Positions 10,105 through 19,260 of a stretch of 64,000 bases of DNA are shown here, one piece after another; the stretch's first letter is position 1; every line of letters starts with the position of its first letter. Origin of the DNA: Oceanicaulis sp. HLUCCA04 (lineage in GTDB: Bacteria > Pseudomonadota > Alphaproteobacteria > Caulobacterales > Maricaulaceae). The notes beneath the pieces are model-generated. The model saw only the letters and a program-made list of their open reading frames with translations, made no database searches and was not told where the DNA came from. The translations under genes and the position numbers were made by a program. The stretch lies in NCBI GenBank assembly GCA_001314625.1, contig LJSH01000006.1, positions 140,746 to 204,745 on the forward strand. The letters are read 5' to 3'.

Positions 10105-10251
10105 AACAATGCCCACGCCAGTCTCCAGCACTGTTTTTACAGGCATGAACAAGTAAAAGCGCAGCATGTTGCAGCGCGTCATTATAGAACATACAAAGAA
10201 CAATAAGTTAACGCCGCGTCGTGCGGCAGGCATTTGGCGGGAAAATGAAGG

Positions 10252-10660
10252 GTCAGGCGGCCTGTAAGCCGGGTTCTGTGCCATTCTTTCCGTAATGGAA
10301 AGAAGCGGCAGCCATTCCTCTTGGATGACGCTTGCGCGCCACCTCGTGCGACCTACCCGGACGGAATGCGGAGGCGCACCTGCCCGCGCGAAGCGGACGC
10401 CCGTCCCTATTCGGTCTTGCTCCGGATGGGGCTTGCCGTGCCCCCTTCCTTGCGGTCGGGGCGGTGGGCTCTTACCCCACCGTTTCACCCTTACCGGACA
10501 TAACATCCGGCGGTCTGATTTCTGCGGCGCTATCCCTGAACCGGGGCTTGACCCCCGGCCCGCCGGGATTTCCCCGGCACCCTGCCTCCATGGAGCCCGG
10601 ACTTTCCTCTCCCGCCCGCCTTTCGGCACTGGACGAAAGCGGCTGCCCGGCCGCCTGACG
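10252..10660 (-). ncRNA. rnpB: RNase P RNA (class A)
   Basis: Catalytic RNA subunit of RNase P, which removes 5' leaders from pre-tRNAs. On the minus strand the 5' part contains GAGGAAAGTCCGGGCTCC, the highly conserved bacterial RNase P core, followed by CAGGGTGCCGG. The 3' part ends with ACAGAACCCGGCTTA, the complementary core element. The termini form an 11-bp P1 helix (GTCAGGCGGCC with GGCCGCCTGAC), which sets the ends at about 10659 and 10252, roughly 408 nt. All ORFs in the track here are spurious. A promoter is visible just upstream. Confidence 0.96.
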
Positions 10661-10665
10661 GACTT

Positions 10666-10694
10666 TAAGTCGGCCTTTGGCGGGTAAAGGTCAA
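10666..10694 (-). promoter_or_regulatory. Candidate sigma-70 promoter of rnpB
   Basis: On the minus strand a TTGACC -35 box (10694-10689) is followed by a 17-nt spacer and a GACTTA -10 box (10671-10666). The predicted start, 7 nt further, coincides with the 5' end of the P1 helix of RNase P RNA. Spacing and position are ideal, and the -35 box differs from TTGACA at one base. Confidence 0.7.
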
Positions 10695-10731
10695 GCGTGG
10701 TGGTTCTACAAACGCAAAGCTCTGAAAAACT

Positions 10732-10826
10732 GTCATGGCCCGGTTCATCCGGGCCACCCATGCCTGAGAGCTCCAGGGTGCCCGATCCTTGCAGGCATGG
10801 GTCACCCGCATAAAGCGGGTGATGAC
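10732..10826. repeat. Three-armed palindromic element
   Basis: A 95-nt intergenic segment that folds as a junction. An outer GTCAT/ATGAC pair encloses three hairpins: GGCCCGG-TTCAT-CCGGGCC (10737-10755); ACCCATGCCTG paired with CAGGCATGGGT (10756-10766 and 10792-10802, perfect 11 bp); and TCACCCGC-ATAAA-GCGGGTGA (10802-10822). It lies between the rnpB promoter and the amidase stop codon. It resembles REP-like dispersed elements of alphaproteobacteria. No second copy was seen in this window. Confidence 0.6.
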
Positions 10827-10861
10827 ATCTATTCGCCACCTGTGGATATAAGCGAGAACCT

Positions 10862-11542
10862 TCACGCTGCAGTGGCCTTCCCCGCCACGGCCTCGGCCAG
10901 CCCCATCGTCTCTTCATCCAGCACACCATCAAGGCGCGAAGGCCGGTAACGGCGCTGAAACTCTGTCAGCGTGACCGGCAGGGCGAGCGCGGGATTATAG
11001 CCGATAGCGGCCAGCAGGGCGGCAGCGCGCGCCTCGTCTGGCGCCATGGCAGCTGTCACTTCAGGCCAGGCGCCCACGCCTTCACGGGCCAGCCGCTCCC
11101 AGGGAAATTTCTCACCGGGATCAATCTTGCGGCCCGGCGCGATGTCGCTGTGGCCGACGACATTCTGTGCGGTAATCGCGTGCCGGGCGATAATCGCCCG
11201 CGAGAGCGCGATCACGGCTGCGATCTGCACATCGGGAAAGTCCGGCAAGCCGAAATCATGCCCGCCATTGACAATCTCGATGCCGATGGACGCCGAGTTC
11301 ACGTCCGTAATCGCGCGCCAATGGCTGAGCCCCGCATGCCAGGCGCGCTTTGCTTCATCGACCATGGCGATGATGGTGCCGTCTTCTTCGACCACATAGT
11401 GGGCGCTGACCTTCGAAGCCGGATCAGCGAGCCTTGCAATAGCGGCCTCACCCGTTTCCATCCCCGTATAGTGCAGCACCAGCATGGAGACCGGCAAGGA
11501 ACGGTCATCGAAACTGGGTGAGGGGCGTCGGATCAGCGTCAT
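10862..11542 (-). CDS. N-acetylmuramoyl-L-alanine amidase, Amidase_2 family (AmpD/AmiD-like)
   Basis: Zinc amidase that cleaves the bond between MurNAc and L-Ala in peptidoglycan or muropeptides. The 226-aa product shows the family ligands and motifs: VLHYTGM (first zinc histidine), YVVEEDGTI, AWHAGLSHW, SIGIEIVNGG, and GHSDIAPGRKIDPGEKFPW, which supplies the second histidine and the aspartate. The C-terminal about 60 residues (FQRRYRPSRLDGVLDEET) look like a peptidoglycan-binding module. No signal peptide is obvious, which favours a cytoplasmic, AmpD-like recycling role, but AmiD-type proteins share the same fold. It overlaps the EamA transporter by 4 nt. Confidence 0.88.
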   Translation of the reverse strand: MTLIRRPSPSFDDRSLPVSMLVLHYTGMETGEAAIARLADPASKVSAHYVVEEDGTIIAMVDEAKRAWHAGLSHWRAITDVNSASIGIEIVNGGHDFGLPDFPDVQIAAVIALSRAIIARHAITAQNVVGHSDIAPGRKIDPGEKFPWERLAREGVGAWPEVTAAMAPDEARAAALLAAIGYNPALALPVTLTEFQRRYRPSRLDGVLDEETMGLAEAVAGKATAA

Positions 11543-12450
11543 CTTGGCTTTTGTATCACGGTTTCCGGCGGCAATGTGGTGGAGCGGCGTGCTGCCACCA
11601 CCGCCACACCGGCAATGGCCAGAATACCGCCCGCGATCAGCTGCCAGCTTACCGGATCACCCAGCAGCACGACGCCGGAAATGACCCCGATCAGTGGTCC
11701 CATCAGCGTCATCGGCGCAATCAGCGACGCATCATAGCGCTTGAGCAGCCAGTAGAACGCGCCGTGGCCGAAAATATTGACCAGCAGCACGGTGAAGAAA
11801 ATGCTCGCCAGCAAGAGCCAGCCGCCCGCCAGCATGGCTTCGATCTGGCCGCGCTCGAATATCAGGCTGGCAATCAGCAAAGGCGGCCAGGAGAACAGGC
11901 CTATCCACGCCTGCAAGGGGATGGTGGTGAGCTCCACTCTTTTGACGAAGATCGAGCCTGCCGCCGCCGCCATGGCCGCACCGACACCCGCCAGCAGTCC
12001 GGCTGTGAAGCTGAATTCGGCCGGTTTGAGCACCACCATTGATGCGCCGGCGAACGCCATAACCATGCCTGATGCACGTACCCAGCCCACCTTTTCCTTG
12101 AGGAACATGATCGAAAGAATGGTGGTGAACGGCACCGAGAGCTGGACCACGATGGCGATGCCCGACGGGGTGGCATAATGCAGCCCGACAAAAAGAAGCG
12201 CGAACTGGATCGCGCCCATGCCAAGCCCTGCCCCGATTACCGGCCCCAGCTTTTTGGGCACGGGCAACAGCCAGGGTGCCAGCATCGCGTAAAGCAGCAC
12301 AAAGCGGATGAATGCAAAGAAGAGCGGCGGAACGCCCTCAAATCCGGGCAGGATATCGGGCGTGCCCGAAACCGACCATTTCGCGACCACGAAATTGATG
12401 CCCCAGACGAGGCAAACTGCGAACAGAAGGGCAAAGTGGCGCGGGCTCAT
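11539..12450 (-). CDS. EamA/DMT-family transporter
   Basis: Inner-membrane permease of the drug/metabolite transporter superfamily. The 303-aa product has about ten hydrophobic segments in two repeated EamA halves. The first starts at FALLFAVCLVWGINFVVAKW, a typical EamA first helix with the WGxNF pattern, and the second near FTAGLLAGVGAAMAAAAGSI. Basic residues at the C-terminus are consistent with a cytoplasmic end. The substrate cannot be read from the sequence. Relatives export amino acids or related metabolites. The stop overlaps the start of the amidase gene by 4 nt. Confidence 0.85.
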   Translation of the reverse strand: MSPRHFALLFAVCLVWGINFVVAKWSVSGTPDILPGFEGVPPLFFAFIRFVLLYAMLAPWLLPVPKKLGPVIGAGLGMGAIQFALLFVGLHYATPSGIAIVVQLSVPFTTILSIMFLKEKVGWVRASGMVMAFAGASMVVLKPAEFSFTAGLLAGVGAAMAAAAGSIFVKRVELTTIPLQAWIGLFSWPPLLIASLIFERGQIEAMLAGGWLLLASIFFTVLLVNIFGHGAFYWLLKRYDASLIAPMTLMGPLIGVISGVVLLGDPVSWQLIAGGILAIAGVAVVAARRSTTLPPETVIQKPR

Positions 12451-12532
12451 AAGCGCGCTCTAGCGGCGGCCGCGACGTGTATCAAGTCACGAAACGGCGC
12501 GCGATGTTACGGCGCAGCGCCGGCCAGGCATT

Positions 12533-12802
12533 CTAGCTGGTGCCGTCCACCGTCCAGCCATGAGGGCCGCGCCGGGCCACGAGCACGGACGGGTCAGCGG
12601 GTTTGCGGCCCCGCACCTTGCGGTAGATCCAGTATGCACCGGCGCCCAGAACCGCCAGACCGGCAACCACAAAAGCGGCGGCGGTCAAAACGGCGGCGAG
12701 CAGCACCACGAGACCGATGAAAGCCGCGGCGATGATGGCTGCCAGCACGGCGCGCAGAACCTGAACGGCTGCGTCCGGATTGAAGGCTTGCTGCTGCGTC
12801 AT
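12533..12802 (-). CDS. Small membrane protein, function unknown
   Basis: An 89-aa product when started at the ATG at 12802, which has AGGAG 6 nt upstream. The longer ORF in the track begins inside the leader. A polar N-terminus is followed by two closely spaced hydrophobic stretches (about residues 20-60: VLAAIIAAAFIGLVVLLAAV and FVVAGLAVLGAGAYWIY). A short basic tail with RKVRGRKP predicts cytoplasmic ends. I do not recognise a family. It stands alone between the EamA gene and the TerB-DnaJ gene. Confidence 0.6.
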   Translation of the reverse strand: MTQQQAFNPDAAVQVLRAVLAAIIAAAFIGLVVLLAAVLTAAAFVVAGLAVLGAGAYWIYRKVRGRKPADPSVLVARRGPHGWTVDGTS

Positions 12803-12966
12803 CGAAAACTCCTGTGTGCGAGGCTGAACCCGAGCCAGCCCGAGCCTCATAGAGTTGGGCGTTTAATCGCCTGCGTCAATGCCAGGCACAGGCGTCTGAC
12901 ACAGAATTAATGCAGACTGCCCGATCGTAGCTGCATCGTGCGCGGCCGGGAAACAGGAAGCAGGCG

Positions 12967-13668
12967 TCAGGCCGACGCGAGCACCGGCTTCAGTCCGCGC
13001 TCGGCCAGGATGGTCTGATAAGCCGCATTGATCACGGCCATCTTTTCATCGGCCAGACGCTGCAATTCAACCGGCGCACCGCGTGCGATCAGCCGGTCTG
13101 GATGATTCTGCGACGCGATTCGCCGGTAGGCGCGTTTGAGGTCGGCATCGGCAATCGTGCGGTCAACGCCAAGAACCAGATAGGGGTCCTGGCCCTCCAG
13201 CGCGCCATGACCAGCCCGGATCCGGTCAAACTCGTTGTCGGAAAATCCGAAAATTCCCGAGACCGAACCCAGATACTCCATCTCTTCTACCGTCAGGCGG
13301 CCATCGGCCTTGGCTATGTGAAAGAGCCCGTCGAGCACATCTTCGAGAATCGCCGGGTGCGCGCGGAAGCGCCGCGCCAGGCGCCGGGCATAGCCCTCAA
13401 ACCCCAGCGTGGTCTGCTTGGCAAGGTTGAACGCGCGCATCAGCGAAGCGTCAAAGCCCTCCGGCGCGCGCAGGACCTGACGGAACGCGGCCACCTCATC
13501 ATGGGTAACGGTGCCATCGGCCTTGGCCAGCTTGGCACCCAGCCCGATCAGGGCCATCGCAAACTCGGCATCGTCCACCTTGTGCCCCGGCGGACAATCG
13601 CCTTCCGGGCATGCAAACGGGTCGGACGGGCCGGTGATCAGCTCTACGAGTTTGCGCCAGACACTCAT
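12967..13668 (-). CDS. TerB-DnaJ domain protein (DjlA-like co-chaperone)
   Basis: The 233-aa product has two recognisable parts. Residues about 35-150 form an all-helical TerB-like domain (FAMALIGLGAKLAKADGTV, FHIAKADGRLTVEEMEYLG). Residues about 165-233 form a J domain beginning DPYLVLGVDRTIADADLKRAYR and containing the Hsp70-activating HPD triad in SQNHPDRLI. This is the DjlA architecture without an evident N-terminal membrane anchor, so it is probably soluble. It is expected to stimulate DnaK ATPase. The gene is divergent from the oxoprolinase gene with about 43 nt between the start codons. Confidence 0.85.
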   Translation of the reverse strand: MSVWRKLVELITGPSDPFACPEGDCPPGHKVDDAEFAMALIGLGAKLAKADGTVTHDEVAAFRQVLRAPEGFDASLMRAFNLAKQTTLGFEGYARRLARRFRAHPAILEDVLDGLFHIAKADGRLTVEEMEYLGSVSGIFGFSDNEFDRIRAGHGALEGQDPYLVLGVDRTIADADLKRAYRRIASQNHPDRLIARGAPVELQRLADEKMAVINAAYQTILAERGLKPVLASA

Positions 13669-13711
13669 GCGCGCTTATCTGCACCGCAAAACTCGCGAAC
13701 GGAAGAGGCAA

Positions 13712-16700
13712 ATGGGCGCAGACAGCATGACAGCCTGGGAAGTCTGGATTGATCGCGGCGGCACGTTTACCGACGTGCTAGGCCTGTCGCCCGACGGTTC
13801 TCTTCATGCCATGAAGCTATTATCGGAAAGCGCCGCCTACACCGATGCCGCCAGCGAAGGCGTGCGCCGCATCACCCAGCTCGCAGGCAAAGGCACAGCG
13901 CAGCGCGCGCGCATACGCAGCGTCAAGATGGGGACAACGGTCGCCACCAATGCCCTGCTGGAGGAGAATGGCGCACCCACGCTTTTGATTGTCAATGCCG
14001 GGTTTGAAGACAGCCTGCTGATCCAGGACCAGACGCGCCCTGACATTTTCGCGCTGCGCATCGACCGGCCCCGCCCCCTGCCCGCCCGCATTGCCGGCAT
14101 TGCCGGACGGCTGGATGTGGAGGGACGCGAGATTGCGCCGCTTGACCGTGGCGAACTGCGCGGTCTCCTCACCGCAGCGCATGCCGACCGGATCCAATCG
14201 GTTGCCGTCGCCCTAATTAATTCGTATGTGAATGATATTCACGAACAGGAAATTGCCGCACTTGCCCGCGAGGCGGGCTTTACCCGTATCAGCCTGTCAA
14301 GCGAGGTCAGCCCGCTGATCCGGCTGGTGCCACGCGCCTCTACCACCGTCATTGACGCCTATCTGGAACCCGTCCTGCAGGACTATGCCGCGCGGGTCAG
14401 TGCCGGGCTGGAGGGCACACCGCTTTATTTCATGCAGTCCTCGGGCGGGCTTGCCCGATCCGGCCATTTTCGCGCGCGTGACGCGGTTCTCTCCGGCCCC
14501 GCCGGCGGGGTTGTCGGCATGGCCGAGAGCGCAAAAGCCGAAGGGCTGGACAAGGTTATCGGCTTTGACATGGGCGGCACGTCCACCGATGTGTCCCGCT
14601 TTGACGGCGAAGCCTATGAGCGGCGCGAGCAGGTGCATATTGGCGGGCGTCTGCTGCGCGCGCCCATGCTGGGCATCCATACGGTGGCAGCAGGCGGCGG
14701 CTCCATCCTGCATTTTGACGGGGAACGCGCCCGCTGCGGGCCAATGAGCGCCGGCGCCCGCCCCGGCCCGGCGGCCTATGGCCTGGGCGGACCGGCAACC
14801 ATTACGGACGCAAACCTTGTTCTCGGCCGGGTGCATCCTGACTGGTTTCCGCATGTCTTCGGACCGGATGGCGATGCCCATCTGAGCCGTAATGCCGCCC
14901 GTAAGGCGATTGAACCGCTCGCCGCCGCCATGGGCGCTGACAGCGTCGAGGCGGCGGCGGAAGGCTTTCTTGTCATCGCCGCCGAGGCCATGGCCGGAGC
15001 CATCCGCCAGATCACCACGGCGCAAGGCATTGATCCGCGCGGCTATGCTCTCAATGCGTTTGGCGGGGCGGGCGGGCAGCACGCCTGTCAGGTGGCCGCA
15101 GCGCTGGGCATGACGCGCGCCATCATCCACCCCAAGGCGGGGCTGCTATCGGCGCTCGGCATCGGCATGGCCGCCTTGCTGGAAACCCGTCAGGCATCAC
15201 TGGAGGCACCCCTGGACGCCGCCGGGCTGGAGCTGGCGAGGCAGAAGCTGGCCGCGCTGGAAGCTGCGGCGCGAAAAGCGCTCCGATCGCAGGGCGCGGA
15301 GACAATCGAAACCGAACACGTGCTGCACATACGCGTCGCCGGATCGGACACGGCGCTGGCGGTGCCCGCCGGTGACATCAAGGCGGTGCAGGCCGCACAT
15401 GCCGACGCGCACACACGCCTTTTCGGCTTTTGCGCCGATTCGGCAAACCTCATCATCGAGGCGGTTTCGGTAAAGGCGTCCGCGCCGTCTGCTGCGGCAC
15501 TGCCTGTAACGCCCCACACCCGGGGACGCGATGGCGAGCCTGAGGGACAGACGCGTATTTTCTCCGGTGGACGCTGGCATGACGCGCCCGTCTGGTCACT
15601 GGCAAAGCTGGGCGCAGAACAGACCATTGCCGGCCCCGCACTGATCATGGAACCGGGACAGACCATCACGCTGGATGCGGGCTGGACAGCACGGCCGGGC
15701 CGCACGGGCGCCCTGTTGCTGGAACACAATGATGGCGCGGCCCGCAGCGCGGGATCAACCGCGCTTGATCCGGTCACGCTGGAGCTGTTCAACCGGCGCT
15801 TCATGGGTATCGCCGAAGAAATGGGTGTCGTGCTGGAACGCACCGCCCATTCGGTCAACATGAAGGAAAGAATGGACTTTTCCTGCGCCGTCTTTGACGC
15901 TGATGGCGGGCTGGTGGCGAACGCGCCGCACATGCCGGTTCACCTTGGCTCAATGTCGGCCAGCGTGCGCGCCGCATTGGCGGCTCATCCCGGTCTTGGG
16001 GCAGGCGAAGCTGTCGCGCTCAATGCGCCTTATAATGGCGGCACGCACCTGCCTGATATTACCGTGATCCAGCCGGTCTGCAGCGATGACGGGGAGAGGC
16101 TTTTCTTTGTCGCCTCGCGCGGACACCATGCCGATATAGGCGGTATCGCGCCCGGCTCCATGCCGCCCTTCTCGACATCCATCGAGGAAGAGGGCGTTGT
16201 CTTCGACAGCATCAAGATTCTTTCGGATACAAAATTTACCGATGAGGCGGTGCGGCGCGTTCTGGCATCAGGGCCCTACCCGGCGCGCAGTCCGGATCGC
16301 AATATTGCCGACCTCAAGGCCCAGCTCGCCGCGTGCGCGCGCGGCAGCCAGGAGCTGCACCGGCTAATCCGGGAACAGGGGCTCGACGTGGTGCGCGCCT
16401 ATATGGGCCACGTACAGGACAATGCCGAGCGCGCGGCCCGGCGCGTGATCGGCTCCCTGAAAAGCGGCTCTGCCATCATGGAACTGGAAGGCGGGGAGCG
16501 CATCTGCGTTGCCATCACCACAAGGCCCGATGAGGGCACGGCGACGGTAGACTTCACCGGCACAAGCGCCCAGCTCTCCAGCAATTTCAACGCACCCAGC
16601 GCGGTGGCCAGAGCGGCCATACTCTACGTGCTGCGATGCCTGGTCGAAGATCAGATCCCGCTGAACGAAGGCTGCCTCAAACCCGTCGAGATCATCATCC

Positions 16701-17302
16701 CCGAAGGCTCGCTGATTTCGCCTGAGCCGCCCGGCGCGGTGGTAGCCGGTAATGTGGAGACCAGTCAGCTCATCGTGGACGCGCTCTTCGCCGCTACGGG
16801 CCGCATGGCGGCCGCGCAGGGCACGATGAACAATTTTACCTTCGGAAACGAAACATATCAGTATTACGAGACGGTCTGCGGCGGCTCCGGCGCAGGCCTG
16901 CTCGCCGATGGCAGCGGGTTTGACGGGGCGGACGCGGTCCACACCCATATGACCAATTCGCGAATGACGGATCCGGAAGTTCTTGAACTGCGCTATCCCG
17001 TCCGCGTGCTCTGCCACCGGGTCCGCGAAGGCTCTGGCGGGACGGGCCAATGGCGCGGCGGACATGGCTCGGTGCGCCGGATCGAGTTTCTGGAGGCCAT
17101 GGAGGCGAGCCTGCTCTCGGGACGCAGGCGCGTTGCTCCGCCGGGCCTTAAAGGCGGCGGCGACGGCCAGCCCGGCAAGGCCCGTATTATCCGCGCAGAC
17201 GGAGCAGTAGAGGAGCAGCCCGCCCTGTTCTCGGTGAGGCTGTCACCCGGCGATGCGATCGAGATCGAAACGCCGGGCGGGGGCGGGTTTGGCGCGGACT
17301 AA
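13712..17302 (+). CDS. ATP-dependent 5-oxoprolinase (HyuA/HyuB fusion)
   Basis: Hydrolyses 5-oxo-L-proline to glutamate using ATP, a glutathione/pyroglutamate salvage step. From the ATG at 13712 the product is 1196 aa, the normal length for the single-chain enzyme. The N-terminal HyuA half has the actin-like motif DRGGTFTDV and later DMGGTSTDVS. The HyuB half starts near LELFNRRFMGIAEEMG, and the C-terminus carries the glycine-rich GGGGFG typical of the family. The track ORF begins 201 nt earlier, inside the opposite-strand DnaJ gene. GGAAG lies 6 nt before the chosen ATG, and 13727 is an alternative start. It converges with ettA, the two stops overlapping by 4 nt. Confidence 0.9.
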   Translation: MGADSMTAWEVWIDRGGTFTDVLGLSPDGSLHAMKLLSESAAYTDAASEGVRRITQLAGKGTAQRARIRSVKMGTTVATNALLEENGAPTLLIVNAGFEDSLLIQDQTRPDIFALRIDRPRPLPARIAGIAGRLDVEGREIAPLDRGELRGLLTAAHADRIQSVAVALINSYVNDIHEQEIAALAREAGFTRISLSSEVSPLIRLVPRASTTVIDAYLEPVLQDYAARVSAGLEGTPLYFMQSSGGLARSGHFRARDAVLSGPAGGVVGMAESAKAEGLDKVIGFDMGGTSTDVSRFDGEAYERREQVHIGGRLLRAPMLGIHTVAAGGGSILHFDGERARCGPMSAGARPGPAAYGLGGPATITDANLVLGRVHPDWFPHVFGPDGDAHLSRNAARKAIEPLAAAMGADSVEAAAEGFLVIAAEAMAGAIRQITTAQGIDPRGYALNAFGGAGGQHACQVAAALGMTRAIIHPKAGLLSALGIGMAALLETRQASLEAPLDAAGLELARQKLAALEAAARKALRSQGAETIETEHVLHIRVAGSDTALAVPAGDIKAVQAAHADAHTRLFGFCADSANLIIEAVSVKASAPSAAALPVTPHTRGRDGEPEGQTRIFSGGRWHDAPVWSLAKLGAEQTIAGPALIMEPGQTITLDAGWTARPGRTGALLLEHNDGAARSAGSTALDPVTLELFNRRFMGIAEEMGVVLERTAHSVNMKERMDFSCAVFDADGGLVANAPHMPVHLGSMSASVRAALAAHPGLGAGEAVALNAPYNGGTHLPDITVIQPVCSDDGERLFFVASRGHHADIGGIAPGSMPPFSTSIEEEGVVFDSIKILSDTKFTDEAVRRVLASGPYPARSPDRNIADLKAQLAACARGSQELHRLIREQGLDVVRAYMGHVQDNAERAARRVIGSLKSGSAIMELEGGERICVAITTRPDEGTATVDFTGTSAQLSSNFNAPSAVARAAILYVLRCLVEDQIPLNEGCLKPVEIIIPEGSLISPEPPGAVVAGNVETSQLIVDALFAATGRMAAAQGTMNNFTFGNETYQYYETVCGGSGAGLLADGSGFDGADAVHTHMTNSRMTDPEVLELRYPVRVLCHRVREGSGGTGQWRGGHGSVRRIEFLEAMEASLLSGRRRVAPPGLKGGGDGQPGKARIIRADGAVEEQPALFSVRLSPGDAIEIETPGGGGFGAD

Positions 17303-18963
17303 CGCTCGAACTTCTGGAATTTCACCCGCGTAGGCACCAGAGCATCCGTGCCAAGGCGGCGCTTTTTATCTTCCAGATAGTCGGAGAACGCGCCTTCGAA
17401 CCATTCCACATGGCTGTCGCCTTCAAAGGCGAGGATGTGGGTGGCGATCCGGTCGAGGAAGAAGCGGTCGTGCGAGATGACCACGGCGCAGCCCGGAAAA
17501 TCTTCCAGCGCCGCTTCAAGTGCGGCAAGCGTTTCCACGTCGAGATCGTTGGTCGGTTCATCGAGCAGCAAGAGGTTGCCGCCTTCTTTCAGCATTTTGG
17601 CGAGGTGAACGCGGTTGCGTTCACCGCCGGAGAGGATGCCGACTTTCTTTTGCTGGTCACCGCCCTTGAAGTTGAACGCGCCGACATAGGCGCGGCTGGG
17701 CACTTCGTGTTCGCCCAGCGTGATCATGTCGTGGCCGCCTGAAATCTCTTCCCAGACATTCTTCTTCGCATCCAGAGCGTCGCGTGACTGGTTCACATAG
17801 CCGAGCTGGACGGTCTCGCCGAGCTTGACCGTACCGGAATCGGGCTGTTCCTCACCGACAATCATCTTGAACAGGGTGGTTTTACCTGCGCCGTTCGGGC
17901 CGATCACGCCGACCACGCCGCCCGGCGGCAGTTTGAAAGTGAGATCCTTGATCAGCAGCTGATCACCAAAGCCTTTGGAGACATTGTCAAATTCCACCAC
18001 ATTGCCACCCAGGCGCGGACCCGGCGGTATGCGGATGGTGGCCGTAGAGATCTTCTCGCGGTCAGCCGCGTCGCGCATTTCCTCGTAGGATTTGATACGC
18101 GCCTTGGATTTGGCCTGGCGGGCTTTCGGACTGGAGCGGATCCATTCCAGTTCGCGGGTCAATGCGCGCTGCTTGGCGCTTTCCTCGCGCGATTCCTGGC
18201 TCAGTCGCTTGGCTTTTTGCTCAAGCCAGGCCGAATACCCGCCCTGATAGGGAATGCCCTGCCCGCGGTCGAGCTCCAGCGTCCAGGTGGTGATGGAATC
18301 CAGGAAATAACGGTCGTGGGTGACGATCAGCACGGCGCCATCATAGTTTTCAAGGTGATGCTGGAGCCACGCAACGCTTTCAGCGTCCAGATGGTTGGTC
18401 GGCTCATCGAGCAGAAGCATGTGTGGTTTGGACAGGAGAAGCTGGCAGATGGCGACGCGGCGGCGCTCGCCACCAGAAAGGTTCACAACCGAAGCATCTC
18501 CCGGCGGACAGCGCAGGGCTTCCATCGCCATCTCGATCTTGGAATCGATATCCCAGGCATCGCGCGCATCGACGTCTTCCTGCAGCGCGGTCATCTTTTC
18601 CATCAGCTCGTCGGAATAGTCCTCGGCGAGCTCCATGGCGATGGCGTTGTAGGCGTCGTAGATCTTCTTGTCTTCCGACCCCTCGATCACGTTTTCCCAG
18701 ACGGTCTTGGACTCGTCCAGTTTCGGTTCCTGCGGCAGATAGCCGACGCGCACGCCCTTTTCGGCCCAGGCCTCGCCGGTGAAATCACTGTCATAGCCGG
18801 CCATGATCTTCAAAAGCGTGGATTTACCCGCGCCATTGACACCGACAACGCCAATCTTGGCATCAGGCAGGAAGTGCAACGAAATGCCCGAGAACACCTG
18901 CTTGCCGCCCGGATAGGTCTTGGCCAGCTTGTCCATGTGGTAAACATATTGATAGGACGACAT
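17299..18963 (-). CDS. ettA: Energy-dependent translational throttle protein EttA
   Basis: ABC-F family ATPase that binds the ribosomal E site and gates entry into elongation. The 554-aa product matches the usual length and has two ABC cassettes: Walker A GVNGAGKSTLLK and GPNGAGKTTLFK, signature LSGGERRR and LSGGERN, and Walker B LLLDEPTNHLD and LLLDEPTNDLD. It begins with YQYVYHMDKLAKTYPGGK, typical of EttA, and has no transmembrane segments. It is a single-gene transcription unit that converges on the oxoprolinase gene. Confidence 0.95.
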   Translation of the reverse strand: MSSYQYVYHMDKLAKTYPGGKQVFSGISLHFLPDAKIGVVGVNGAGKSTLLKIMAGYDSDFTGEAWAEKGVRVGYLPQEPKLDESKTVWENVIEGSEDKKIYDAYNAIAMELAEDYSDELMEKMTALQEDVDARDAWDIDSKIEMAMEALRCPPGDASVVNLSGGERRRVAICQLLLSKPHMLLLDEPTNHLDAESVAWLQHHLENYDGAVLIVTHDRYFLDSITTWTLELDRGQGIPYQGGYSAWLEQKAKRLSQESREESAKQRALTRELEWIRSSPKARQAKSKARIKSYEEMRDAADREKISTATIRIPPGPRLGGNVVEFDNVSKGFGDQLLIKDLTFKLPPGGVVGVIGPNGAGKTTLFKMIVGEEQPDSGTVKLGETVQLGYVNQSRDALDAKKNVWEEISGGHDMITLGEHEVPSRAYVGAFNFKGGDQQKKVGILSGGERNRVHLAKMLKEGGNLLLLDEPTNDLDVETLAALEAALEDFPGCAVVISHDRFFLDRIATHILAFEGDSHVEWFEGAFSDYLEDKKRRLGTDALVPTRVKFQKFER

Positions 18964-19160
18964 GCGCCGGGCTCCTTGAGGGCAAAGCGGGGGAGATAAT
19001 CAGGCCGCGCTATAGCGCAAGGATGCGCGCACTGGCAATGGAAGGAGTGAGCGCCCTATTTCGTCGTTCCCGCGCACGGCCTGAACCCAGAGCGGCTTGG
19101 CACCGCTGCGGCCCTTGATCTCCGGAGCGAGGCTGGTGGGGCTCGCTCACGCTCGGCACC

Positions 19161-19258
19161 TCCCCAGCAGGCGGGGGAGGACATCTCCCTCTCAGGCACA
19201 GGCCCCCCGGCCTGCTACGCGGCCGGAGGAAGACAGGGGGGCGCGCCTGGTGCGCCAG
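19161..19258. repeat. Degenerate palindromic intergenic repeat
   Basis: The 297-bp gap between ettA and the reductase holds no credible gene. Its right half contains GC-rich palindromes, such as CCTCCCC with GGGGGAGG and GGCCcccCGGCC-like arms with CCGGCCTGC near a matching GCGGCCGG. They resemble, in degraded form, the hairpin cluster at 46970-47090. I see no RNA gene. Confidence 0.4.
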
Positions 19259-19260
19259 CC

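Noticed and set aside
10295-10687. Plus-strand ORFs over rnpB
   Set aside because: The region is RNase P RNA with its conserved cores and P1 helix.
9937-10932. 331-aa minus ORF over the mraZ start and rnpB
   Set aside because: It reads through RNase P RNA and its promoter and overlaps mraZ in another frame. No ribosome site.
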